A stretch of DNA of 14,086 nt from Lachnoclostridium sp. UBA1434. GTDB lineage: Bacteria; Bacillota; Clostridia; Lachnospirales; Lachnospiraceae. The translations under genes and the position numbers were made by a program. The notes below the pieces were generated by a model. It saw only the letters and a program-made list of their open reading frames with translations, was not told the origin of the DNA and did no database searches. Location: positions 36,994-51,079 of the forward strand of contig DCTS01000002.1 of NCBI GenBank assembly GCA_002329645.1, read 5' to 3'. This document shows, in pieces, positions 7,500 through 14,083 of the stretch (positions are counted from its first letter, which is position 1; each line of letters starts with the position of its first letter).

Positions 7500-7538
7500 A
7501 AAAAAGGGACTTATGAGATACTGCTCACAAATCCCTTT
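7500..7538 (-). terminator. Strong intrinsic terminator after codY
   Basis: On the minus strand a stem of 15 pairs (arms 7524-7538 and 7503-7517, with one internal G-T pair in each half) and a six-base loop ends in AAGTCCC and runs into six T residues. The arms show the pattern AAAGGGA / TCCCTTT. It lies 67 bases after the codY stop and separates codY from the flagellar promoter. A second, weaker imperfect hairpin (7551-7562 with 7574-7585) lies between it and codY. Confidence 0.85.
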
Positions 7539-7604
7539 GTAACCGTCAATCCGTTAAAAATGCTAATATATTCCATGTTTTACGGAGCCTCTGCCGGTGC
7601 GGGC

Positions 7605-8393
7605 TCATCGCTGGTTAATACTTGTGCTCTTAAGGTTCTTAAGCTCGTCAAACACCACATCGTTCAAAACCTTTATATATGTTCCCTTCATACCCGAGGA
7701 TCTTGATTCAATCACACCCGCACTCTCGAACTTGCGCAGGGCATTGACAATTACGGATCTGGTTATGCCTACCCGGTCGGCAATCTTGCTTGCAACCAGT
7801 ATCCCCTCGGTTCCCTTTAATTCGTTGAAAATATGAGTAATTGCTTCAAGCTCCGAAAAGGACAGTGTGCTTATGGCGGATCTTACAATCTGTACCTTCC
7901 TGTTCTCCTCGGCACTCTCCTCGTTGACTGATCTCATCATTTCGAGGCCCACAACGGTTGTGCCGTATTCACTTAAGATGATGTCGTCAATGGTGTATGG
8001 CTTGCCGGGCTTGTAAATGAATAGTGTGCCAAGACGCTCGCCTGCGATATCTATCGGATTTATAATCGCCTGATAGGAATCAACATCCTCAAATTCAAAT
8101 CCAAGAGTCCTTAAATTAACATTCTCCTTAGTTGATAGAATATTGAGAAGCCTTTCATTTAACAGATTGTCAATATGCCTGCCCACTGCATCCTTAATCA
8201 GTTCCTTAATCTCTGTTACATCCGGCCTGTTCTTTACACCAAGCAGCTTACCCTTCCTGCTGATTACAAGTACGTTAGATTCCAGTATATCGCTCAAGAC
8301 TACACAGATGTCGTTAAAAACAACCTTATGCGAATTATTGTTATGCAACAGGTTATTAATCTTTCTTGTTTTATCCAGCAACTGCACACTCAT
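7605..8393 (-). CDS. codY: GTP- and branched-chain-amino-acid-responsive global regulator CodY
   Basis: 262 residues from the ATG at 8393. N-terminal MSVQLLDKTRKINNLL begins the GAF ligand domain (to about 150); the C-terminal winged helix-turn-helix reads VASKIADRVGITRSVIVNALRKFESAGVIESRS (about 200-232), nearly identical to the Firmicutes CodY recognition region, followed by MKGTYIKVLND. CodY represses stationary-phase, amino-acid, competence and motility genes while GTP and Ile/Leu/Val are abundant. I chose the ATG because GGAGGA (8401-8406) is seven bases upstream; the longer TTG frame from 8408 would start inside that ribosome site. The leader contains an 18-bp repeat array, and a terminator follows the gene. 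Neighbouring competence genes (dprA, comM) and flagellar genes are both classes controlled by CodY in bacilli. Confidence 0.97.
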   Translation of the reverse strand: MSVQLLDKTRKINNLLHNNNSHKVVFNDICVVLSDILESNVLVISRKGKLLGVKNRPDVTEIKELIKDAVGRHIDNLLNERLLNILSTKENVNLRTLGFEFEDVDSYQAIINPIDIAGERLGTLFIYKPGKPYTIDDIILSEYGTTVVGLEMMRSVNEESAEENRKVQIVRSAISTLSFSELEAITHIFNELKGTEGILVASKIADRVGITRSVIVNALRKFESAGVIESRSSGMKGTYIKVLNDVVFDELKNLKSTSINQR

Positions 8394-8400
8394 GAAATGC

Positions 8401-8406
8401 TCCTCC
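8401..8406 (-). promoter_or_regulatory. codY ribosome binding site that fixes the start
   Basis: GGAGGA on the minus strand, seven bases before ATG 8393. A second GGAGGA-like site (about 8427-8432) lies 20 bases further upstream but has no start codon at a usable distance. Confidence 0.8.
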
Positions 8407-8455
8407 AAAAATATACTTAAACTTATTCCTCCGGATTAATTGTATCTTATACATA

Positions 8456-8601
8456 GTATCTATGCGATACAAGGTTTCTATGCGAAACGTGGTTTCTCAT
8501 GCAAAACGAGGTTTCTCACGCGAAACGAGGTTACGCATACAAATCCAGTATCATATATGAAACACGTATCTATGTGATACGAGGTTTCGCATACAAAACT
8601 G
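8456..8601. repeat. 18-bp tandem array of small inverted repeats in the codY leader
   Basis: Eight units begin at 8456, 8474, 8492, 8511, 8530, 8548, 8566 and 8584 (18 or 19 bp each), consensus about GTTTCTATGCGAAACGAG. Most units are themselves dyads: a 5-bp stem (GTTTC/GAAAC or GTATC/GATAC) around a 5-6 base loop. Units 1 and 7 use GTATC with GATAC, units 2 and 4 use GTTTC with GAAAC, so both arms change together. The loop is TATGC in units 1 and 2 but reversed (GCATA) in units 5 and 8. If the promoter at 8615-8643 is right, the array is transcribed as codY leader RNA. A degenerate 14-bp unit precedes it at 8442. Confidence 0.85.
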
Positions 8602-8614
8602 GTATTGCTTTATA

Positions 8615-8643
8615 ATTTTATCATATATTATTTCGAAAAACAA
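8615..8643 (-). promoter_or_regulatory. Candidate sigma-A promoter for codY
   Basis: On the minus strand: -35 TTGTTT (8638-8643), 17-base spacer, -10 TAAAAT (8615-8620). Transcription would start near 8608, giving a leader of about 215 bases that includes the whole 18-bp array. The surroundings are very AT-rich, so other placements are possible. Confidence 0.45.
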
Positions 8644-8723
8644 TACTTTATTCTTACTTTTGACACACTTTTGCTTTATATTCTGATTTTTAATAGGTAA
8701 TTAAATAAGTTTTTGTATTAATA

Positions 8724-8751
8724 AAGTATTTTTATTTATTTTGAAATACTT
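8724..8751 (-). terminator. Weak AT hairpin overlapping the topA stop
   Basis: AAGTATTT (8744-8751 arm, minus strand) pairs perfectly with AAATACTT (8724-8731) around a 12-base loop. It is all A/T except one pair and is followed by TATTAATAC rather than a clear T run. It may slow transcription after topA, but readthrough into codY is plausible. Confidence 0.25.
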
Positions 8752-10802
8752 GCAACAAAGCCGCATTTATCATTACTGCATGCGAGCCTGTTCCCCTTTT
8801 CCAGGAGGACTCCGCCGCACTTCGGGCATTTCTCATCCGTCGGCTTCTGCCATGTCATGAATTCGCAATCCGGGTTGTTGGAACAGCCATAATATTTCCT
8901 GCCCTTTTTGGTCTTTCTTATAACGATATCTCCTCCGCATACCGGACAGGCAATTCCTATTTTTTCAAGATAAGGTTTTGTATTCCTGCACTCCGGAAAG
9001 CCGGGACAAGCCAGAAACTTCCCATGGGGGCCGTATTTGATTACCATATTCCTGCCGCAGACATCGCAGACTTCCTCCGATACCTCATCCTCTATCCTGA
9101 CCTTGTCAACTTCATTATGTGCGTTCTTAACCGCTTCCTCCAAATCCGGGTAAAAATTGCTTACCACGGTCTTCCATGACACCTTGCCTTCCTCGACACA
9201 GTCAAGAAGAGATTCCAGATTGGCAGTGAAGTTGACGTCCACTATGGTGGGGAAAGCTGCCTTCATAATATTGTTCACTGCTTCACCCAGCTCGGTGACA
9301 TACAGATTCTTATTCTCCTTTGCAACATATCTTCTTGCAATTATGTTTGTAATGGTCGGCGCATATGTGCTCGGCCTGCCTATCCCAAGCTCCTCCAGTG
9401 TCTTGACCAGGGAAGCCTCCGTATAATGGGCTGGCGGCTGGGTAAAGTGCTGGTTCTTTTCAAGCCTTATGAGCGCAGGCTTATCCCCTTCCTTCAGGCT
9501 GTCCAGAGAGCCTCTGCCATCCTCTTCCTCATCACCCGGGTCATATACCTTCATAAAACCATCAAATACCATTGTTGAGTCTGAGGCTGTGAAACGGTGG
9601 CCATTGGCCTCTATCCTGACTGAGGTGGTCTCATACCTGGCAGTCTGCATCCGGCTTGCCAGGAATCTCTTCCATATAAGCTGATAAAGCCTGAACTGGT
9701 CCCTGCCCAGGGAATCCTTAAGCAGCTCAAGGGGCAAATCTATATATGTTGGACGTATTGCCTCATGGGCATCCTGTATTTTCCTTCCGGTCTGCTGTGA
9801 ATTTACCTCGGTAGTCACATAAGATTCCCCGAAATGCTTGCTGATATATTCTTTAGCCGCAGTGTCTGCTTCATTGCTTACACGTACGGAATCTGTTCTA
9901 AGATAGGTGATGAGGCCCAGGGTTCCCATACCCTTTACATCTATGCCCTCATAAAGCTGCTGAGCAATCTTCATGGTCTTTTGTGTCGAGAAATTGAGAG
10001 CCTTGGATGCCTCCTGCTGCAGGGTACTGGTTGTAAAGGGAAGGGGCGCTTTACGAAGCCTTTCGTTCTTTTTCACATTCTTTACGCTGAATTCGGCGCC
10101 CTTAAGCTGACCCAGTATTTCATCAGCCTCGGCCTCGCTTCTAATAGTGCCCTTATTTGTCCCGTTCCCGGCATATTTGGCGGTAAATGTACCACCCTTT
10201 CCTTCAGTTGAAAATACAGCTTCAATGCTCCAGAATTCCTCCGGAACAAAGCTGTTGATTTCATCCTCCCTGTCGCATATTAATCTCAGGGCTACGGACT
10301 GTACCCTGCCTGCGCTTAATCCGCGCTTAACCTTGCTCCATAAAAGCGGGCTGATGCAATAACCGACCATTCGGTCCAGAACCCTTCTTGCCTGCTGTGA
10401 ATTAACCAGGTCCATATCTATTTCCCTTCCCTGCTTTATGGAAGCCTTGACTGCATTCCTGGTTATCTCGTTGAAGGTAATCCTGCTTGTGGGCTTTTCT
10501 TCAAGCTTAAGGGTCTGGCACAGGTGCCAGGAGATGGCTTCCCCTTCCCGATCAGGGTCAGTTGCAAGGAATACCTTGTCAGCCTTTTTAACCTCTTTTC
10601 TGAGCTTTGAAAGCAGCTCACCCTTACCCCTGATGGTTATATACTTTGGTTCAAAGCCGTTCTTAATATCAATGCCCATCTGGCTCTTCGGCAAATCCCT
10701 TACATGCCCGTTGGATGCCGCAACCTCGTAGCTGCTTCCCAAAAACTTTTTTATTGTTTTAGCCTTTGCAGGCGATTCCACGATGATTAAATTTCTCGGC
10801 AT
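8736..10802 (-). CDS. topA: DNA topoisomerase I (type IA)
   Basis: 688 residues, the usual Firmicutes length. Seen: Toprim domain with IIVESPAKAKTI (6-17), the GHVRDLP element (32-38) and the acidic TDPDREGEAIS metal site (81-91); active-site tyrosine at Tyr300 in GLITYLRTDS; PTYIDLP and GIGRPSTYA (473-481) in the core; and three C-terminal four-cysteine zinc ribbons (Cys579/582/599/605; Cys619/622/640/646; Cys659/662/675/680). It relaxes negative supercoils by nicking one strand through a 5'-phosphotyrosyl bond. ATG at 10802 with GAGGG about ten bases upstream. It follows dprA by 102 bases, the dprA-topA order known from bacilli and clostridia. No irregularity seen. Confidence 0.98.
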   Translation of the reverse strand: MPRNLIIVESPAKAKTIKKFLGSSYEVAASNGHVRDLPKSQMGIDIKNGFEPKYITIRGKGELLSKLRKEVKKADKVFLATDPDREGEAISWHLCQTLKLEEKPTSRITFNEITRNAVKASIKQGREIDMDLVNSQQARRVLDRMVGYCISPLLWSKVKRGLSAGRVQSVALRLICDREDEINSFVPEEFWSIEAVFSTEGKGGTFTAKYAGNGTNKGTIRSEAEADEILGQLKGAEFSVKNVKKNERLRKAPLPFTTSTLQQEASKALNFSTQKTMKIAQQLYEGIDVKGMGTLGLITYLRTDSVRVSNEADTAAKEYISKHFGESYVTTEVNSQQTGRKIQDAHEAIRPTYIDLPLELLKDSLGRDQFRLYQLIWKRFLASRMQTARYETTSVRIEANGHRFTASDSTMVFDGFMKVYDPGDEEEDGRGSLDSLKEGDKPALIRLEKNQHFTQPPAHYTEASLVKTLEELGIGRPSTYAPTITNIIARRYVAKENKNLYVTELGEAVNNIMKAAFPTIVDVNFTANLESLLDCVEEGKVSWKTVVSNFYPDLEEAVKNAHNEVDKVRIEDEVSEEVCDVCGRNMVIKYGPHGKFLACPGFPECRNTKPYLEKIGIACPVCGGDIVIRKTKKGRKYYGCSNNPDCEFMTWQKPTDEKCPKCGGVLLEKGNRLACSNDKCGFVASISK

Positions 10803-10831
10803 AATGTCTGTTCCCTCTTTCCTTATGCGTA

Positions 10832-10898
10832 CTGTTGCAATAAAATCCTGTTTAACGATGAAGTCTGTTTAAAATATGCTGTCTGTTAAAATAAGATG
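10832..10898. repeat. Degenerate 16-18 bp direct repeats in the dprA-topA spacer
   Basis: CTGTT begins four short blocks at 10832, 10848, 10865 and 10883 (spacings 16, 17, 18), three of which continue with TTAA or TAAAA-type text. A fifth CTGTT lies at 10808, next to the topA start. Similarity beyond CTGTT plus A-rich bases is limited, so this may be a decayed tandem array or chance. Confidence 0.35.
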
Positions 10899-10904
10899 CC
10901 TTTT

Positions 10905-12230
10905 TCATAGGCGCAATGAGTAGTAGTTTTTCGTTTTCTGCACAATAAGGCCATTCAGCTCAAGCAGTAAAAGCTGCTCCATGCACACCTCAAGAGGCAG
11001 GCCGGTTTTAGCAGATATCTCACCCAAGTGAACAGGTTCGAAGCCTAAACAAGCATACACTATTTTTCCTTGCGTTTCAAGCATATAATTATTTATTGTG
11101 CATAATGCAAAATCATTATTATTGCACTTTGCATCATTTTTTTTATAATTATTGAGCAGTTCTTCTAAAATATCATCAGGTGATGAGACTAATTTTGCCC
11201 CCGATTTTATAAGATTATTACAACCCTCGCTTAAACGGTCACCCACCCTTCCGGGAACTGCATATATATCCTTTCCCTGATCAAGCCCCATATCTACAGT
11301 TATTAGAGCTCCGCTCTTTTTGCCGGCTTCAACTACCAGTATACCGTCACTTAGTCCGCTTATAATCCTGTTTCTCATGGGGAAATTGCATGATATCGGC
11401 TTTACTCCCGGAGCATATTCGGAAATGATGCCCCCATCCTCTGAAATTGCCATATACAGATTAAAATTTTCTCTGGGATAACAGATATCCGCACCGCAAC
11501 CGAGCACGGCATAGGTTTTTCCCCCGACGGACAATGCTCCCTCATGTGCGTGTGTGTCTATTCCTCTGGCAAGGCCGCTGATTATCCCGATACCCTCTCT
11601 TGCCACGGCACCGGCAAGGTACCCGGTCATCCCGGCACCGTAGCCGGAGCACTCCCTTGACCCCACAACCGCAAGGCATTTTGGACCTTCCCAAGGAAGT
11701 CCTTCTTCCCAAGTAAATCTTTCTTCCTTAGGAAATCTTCCTTTAACATACAGGGCAAAGGGAGGATCATATATTTTCTTCAACTTTTCAGGATATCTGC
11801 CATCCCTTATATGGATGAACCGTATACCCTTATCGGCCAGCCCGGCATAGTCTCTTTTAATTTTATCCTTATTTCTGCTATTTATTATATTGTTTATATC
11901 ATTAATATGTAACTTCACTCTCCGGCCGGACAGGCTTGAAGCTAAAGCCTCCGATGGTTCTGCTACCGGAGCTGGAGCCTTTGAAAGCTCTGGTTTTGGA
12001 GCTAGAGCCTTTGATAACTCCGCTCCTGGAGTCAAAGCCTTTGAAGGCTCCGCTCCTGGAGTCAAAGCCTCTGAAAGCTCCGCTCCTGGAGTCAAAACCT
12101 CCAAAAGCTCCGCTTTGGAAGCTTTGAAGATAACCTCCGGGCTTTCGAATACCTCAAGAAGAAGGCTTATTTTTTTTATCCCGATATTACTTATATTAGC
12201 AAGCCAATAGTAATATTCATCCTGCGTCAT
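10905..12230 (-). CDS. dprA: DNA-processing protein DprA (Smf), with repeat-expanded linkers
   Basis: 441 residues from ATG 12230, longer than the usual 300-370. Seen: N-terminal helical/HhH-like region (1-45); Rossmann core with VGSRECSGYG (from 189), SGLARGIDTHAH (218-229), GCGADICYP, FPMRNRIISGLS (283-294) and SGALITVD...YAVPG; a winged helix at the end (about 388-441). DprA binds incoming single strands and loads RecA in transformation. The start is set by AGGAGG (12239-12244) eight bases upstream; a GTG at 12236 would leave only two bases. It overlaps comM by 14 bases. Odd: residues 37-96 are six decapeptide repeats rich in Ala, Pro, Glu and Leu, and residues 165-182 three hexapeptides, both outside the catalytic-type core. 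An Asn/Lys-rich linker (about 359-376) precedes the winged helix. The core motifs are intact, so the gene is probably functional. Confidence 0.95.
   Translation of the reverse strand: MTQDEYYYWLANISNIGIKKISLLLEVFESPEVIFKASKAELLEVLTPGAELSEALTPGAEPSKALTPGAELSKALAPKPELSKAPAPVAEPSEALASSLSGRRVKLHINDINNIINSRNKDKIKRDYAGLADKGIRFIHIRDGRYPEKLKKIYDPPFALYVKGRFPKEERFTWEEGLPWEGPKCLAVVGSRECSGYGAGMTGYLAGAVAREGIGIISGLARGIDTHAHEGALSVGGKTYAVLGCGADICYPRENFNLYMAISEDGGIISEYAPGVKPISCNFPMRNRIISGLSDGILVVEAGKKSGALITVDMGLDQGKDIYAVPGRVGDRLSEGCNNLIKSGAKLVSSPDDILEELLNNYKKNDAKCNNNDFALCTINNYMLETQGKIVYACLGFEPVHLGEISAKTGLPLEVCMEQLLLLELNGLIVQKTKNYYSLRL
11687..11740 (-). repeat. Three 18-bp in-frame repeats in dprA
   Basis: Units at 11687-11704, 11705-11722 and 11723-11740 all begin CTTCC and share the layout CTTCCCAAGGAAGTCCTT. 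They encode GLPWEG, RFTWEE and RFPKEE (read in protein order RFPKEE, RFTWEE, GLPWEG; residues 165-182) in the linker between ALYVKG and the first Rossmann strand (CLAVVGSR). Bacterial DprA proteins usually cross this linker in a few residues. Confidence 0.75.
11941..12120 (-). repeat. Six 30-bp in-frame repeats in dprA
   Basis: Six exact-length 30-bp units (starts 11941, 11971, 12001, 12031, 12061, 12091). Units 3-5 end in the identical CTCCGCTCCTGGA and units 4-6 begin GTCAAA. They encode a decapeptide of the type AELSEALTPG, six times. The sixth unit passes into KAELLEVLTPG, which could be the native seed that was amplified. The divergence gradient (central units most alike, outer units decayed) suggests repeated expansion by slippage or unequal exchange. 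Confidence 0.9.
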
Positions 12231-13764
12231 TTCCACAGCCTCCTCCCCAGTACTTATCCATCACACGGTAGCATATGGCTTCACTTATATGCTTTCGCCC
12301 GATACTCTCACATCCGTCCAGATCTGCTATGGTCCTTGCCACCTTTAAAATCCTGTGATATGTACGGGCGCTTAAGCCCATTCTGTTAAAGGCCTGCTCC
12401 AGCAGCATCCTCTCGCTGTCTCCAAGCCGGCAGTACTGTTTTATTGTTCTCGGAGTAAGCTGGGAATTAAACCGGATACATTGGTCCTTATACCTTCTTT
12501 CCTGAATATCCCTTGCTGTATGCAGTCTCCTTCTTATATCCGCTGATGTCTCGGCTTTGCCGTCTGATTGCAGCTCTTTATAATCAACCTGAAGGACTTC
12601 CGTACAAATATCGAATCTGTCAAGCAAGGGTCTCGATATGCGGCCGAGATACTTTGCAACCGAATTGACGGAGCAGGTGCACCTGTTTCTGTCCGGGTAA
12701 TAGCCGCAGCGACAGGGATTCATGGCAGCACAGAGCATGAATCCTGCTGGGTAACGGAAGGTGGCATTGAGCCTAGAAATTGTCACATATTTATCCTCAA
12801 GGGGCTGCCTGAGTATTTCTATTGTACTTTTATTGAATTCCGGAAATTCATCCAGAAACAGGACACCAAGATGCGCAAGGCTGATTTCACCGGGCTTCGG
12901 AGTCATCCCGCCGCCTGTCAGGGCTGCAGGGGTAATGGTATGGTGGGGGCTTCGAAAAGGGCGGCGTGTAATCAGTGCTCGGTTGTCCAAAAGTCCGCTT
13001 ATGCTGTATATCTTGGAAATTTCCATGCTTTCGTCAAAAGACAGTGCGGGCATTATGGTGGGTATCCTTTTTGCGAGCATTGTTTTGCCTGCGCCGGGAG
13101 GTCCAATCATAAGGATATTGTGCATCCCGGCAACTGCAACCTCGATGGCACGCTTGGCGGCGTCCTGCCCGGCTACCTCGGAATAGTCCGCATCCTCGCC
13201 GCTTCCGGCTGCAAACAGCTCCTCAAGGTTTACCGACTCGCAATCGGCATAGCTGCTGTCGTTTATAATATCCATAGCATCCTTAAGGCATTCCGCTCCA
13301 TAAGTCTTAATGCCGGCAACCGCAGCCCCCTCCCTTGCATTCTCCTTTGGGACTATGCACCTTGAAAAGCCCTGCTGTTTTGCCGAGTATACAATTGGCA
13401 GTACCCCGTTTACCCTATGAATATTGCCGTTAAGACTGAGCTCTCCTATTATAAGGCAGTCCTTAAGCTTTTCCTCGTCAATATATCCGAATGCAGCCAG
13501 GATTGCCAAAGCGACAGGAAGATCAAAGGCCGTACCCTCCTTCCTTATGTCGGCAGGGGAGAGATTAACAGTGATTCGTTTCGCAGGCAGCATGAAGCCT
13601 GAGTTCTTAATGGCTATCCTGACCCTCTCCCGTGCTTCCTTAACCTCCGAGCCCAGATAGCCCACCATGTCAAACAGAGGCAGCCCGTCGCTGACATCGG
13701 CTTCCACTGATACAATAAGCGCGTCTATACCGTGTATTGCTGCGCTGAATGCTTTACTGAACAT
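12217..13764 (-). CDS. comM: ComM/YifB-family AAA+ ATPase (Mg-chelatase-like)
   Basis: 515 residues, typical length. Seen: N-terminal Lon-protease-like/ChlI domain beginning MFSKAFSAAIHGIDALIVSVEADVSDGLPLFDMVG and continuing with RITVNLSPADIRKEG (63-77); AAA+ domain with Walker A GPPGAGKT (221-228), RSPHHTI (271-277) and Walker B VLFLDE (301-306); AAMNPCRCGYYPD with Cys351, Cys353, Cys362 and Cys364; and a C-terminal Mg-chelatase-type domain with SARTYHRILKVARTIADL. ComM is a hexameric helicase that promotes branch migration during integration of transforming DNA in Gram-negatives; in Firmicutes the family role is less tested. ATG at 13764; the only ribosome-site candidate, AAGGGG, is about 13 bases upstream and inside a hairpin. 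It is the first gene of the comM-dprA-topA unit. Confidence 0.95.
   Translation of the reverse strand: MFSKAFSAAIHGIDALIVSVEADVSDGLPLFDMVGYLGSEVKEARERVRIAIKNSGFMLPAKRITVNLSPADIRKEGTAFDLPVALAILAAFGYIDEEKLKDCLIIGELSLNGNIHRVNGVLPIVYSAKQQGFSRCIVPKENAREGAAVAGIKTYGAECLKDAMDIINDSSYADCESVNLEELFAAGSGEDADYSEVAGQDAAKRAIEVAVAGMHNILMIGPPGAGKTMLAKRIPTIMPALSFDESMEISKIYSISGLLDNRALITRRPFRSPHHTITPAALTGGGMTPKPGEISLAHLGVLFLDEFPEFNKSTIEILRQPLEDKYVTISRLNATFRYPAGFMLCAAMNPCRCGYYPDRNRCTCSVNSVAKYLGRISRPLLDRFDICTEVLQVDYKELQSDGKAETSADIRRRLHTARDIQERRYKDQCIRFNSQLTPRTIKQYCRLGDSERMLLEQAFNRMGLSARTYHRILKVARTIADLDGCESIGRKHISEAICYRVMDKYWGGGCGNDAG
12239..12244 (-). promoter_or_regulatory. dprA ribosome binding site within comM
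   Basis: AGGAGG lies inside the last codons of comM, eight bases before ATG 12230 and only two before GTG 12236, which favours the ATG. Confidence 0.8.
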
Positions 13765-13779
13765 AAATAGTATTTATCC

Positions 13780-13806
13780 CCTTCCATTGTCTCTCCCCAA
13801 TGAAGG
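13780..13806 (-). promoter_or_regulatory. Leader hairpin overlapping the comM ribosome site
   Basis: On the minus strand CCTTCATTG (13798-13806) pairs with CAATGGAAGG (13780-13789), nine pairs with one bulged G, around the loop GGGAGAGA. The 3' arm includes the AAGG of the comM ribosome-site candidate AAGGGG (13778-13783). Closing the stem would reduce comM translation. No ligand domain is recognised. Confidence 0.5.
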
Positions 13807-13824
13807 AAATATCTGCTAAGGCTT

Positions 13825-13853
13825 AGTATAACAAAGGGGTTCGCCGCTTACAA
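13825..13853 (-). promoter_or_regulatory. Candidate sigma-A promoter of comM-dprA-topA
   Basis: On the minus strand: -35 TTGTAA (13848-13853), 17-base spacer, -10 TATACT (13825-13830), preceded by AT-rich DNA. The start would be near 13818, with a leader of about 54 bases that contains the hairpin at 13780-13806. Confidence 0.55.
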
Positions 13854-13995
13854 TAAAAGCATATTTATTTGTACAATATGCATATTATTCCTGGTACTTT
13901 TTGTGTTTTTGCTAATATCATGACTTTTCATGATTTATACCCATATGGCATATCATTATTTTACGTTAACAGTCGCCTGCGGACAATACCGGCAG

Positions 13996-14083
13996 GTATT
14001 GCATATATATAAGGAACGTAACAAATATGAATCCGTAAGGTATTGTATATATAGCAGAAATGTATTGAATATATAACTGTAAT
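13996..14083. repeat. 22-bp tandem repeat, four units, running off the edge
   Basis: Units start at 13996, 14018, 14040 and 14062. Units 1, 3 and 4 share GTATTGNATATATA at the front and a GNAA-like tail; unit 2 (GTAACAAATATGAA) is diverged but in exact register. The window ends three bases into a possible fifth unit, which also begins GT. The period is not a multiple of three and no frame spans it. Confidence 0.7.

Larger units (their letters stand above)
8394..8735. other. AT-rich topA-codY spacer
   Basis: The 342 bases between the topA stop and the codY ATG hold no plausible gene. From topA leftward they contain an AT hairpin, a candidate codY promoter, the eight-unit 18-bp repeat array and the codY ribosome site. 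In Bacillus subtilis trmFO, xerC-like codV, clpQ and clpY occupy the topA-codY interval; none is present here. Confidence 0.8.

Noticed and set aside
7354..7500. Sigma-28 (FliA) promoter before flgB
   Set aside because: No TAAA-N15-GCCGATAA-like pair is present, while a good sigma-A -10 is.
8394..8408. Upstream TTG start for codY (five more residues)
   Set aside because: That TTG is part of the TTGGAGGAG ribosome site used by the ATG at 8393, so it cannot be its own start.
8456..8601. CRISPR array
   Set aside because: Units are contiguous at 18-19 bp with no unique spacers, and no cas genes are present. The same reasoning excludes 1-140 and 13996-14083.
11890..12210. Plus-strand repeat peptides antisense to the dprA 30-bp array
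   Set aside because: A 30-bp unit without stops is open in several frames by construction. The minus frame continues into good DprA motifs, the plus frames do not.
12231..12236. GTG start for dprA at 12236
   Set aside because: It is only two bases after AGGAGG; ATG 12230 has the normal eight-base spacing.
12568..13365. A 265-codon plus-strand open frame across comM
   Set aside because: It is antisense to the conserved ComM AAA+ domain; its Cys/Gly/His-rich text is the mirror of that domain and matches no family I know.
13917..13934. Terminator at ATCATGA/TCATGAT
   Set aside because: The stem is short and AT-rich, with no T run on the minus strand; no upstream gene is visible to terminate.
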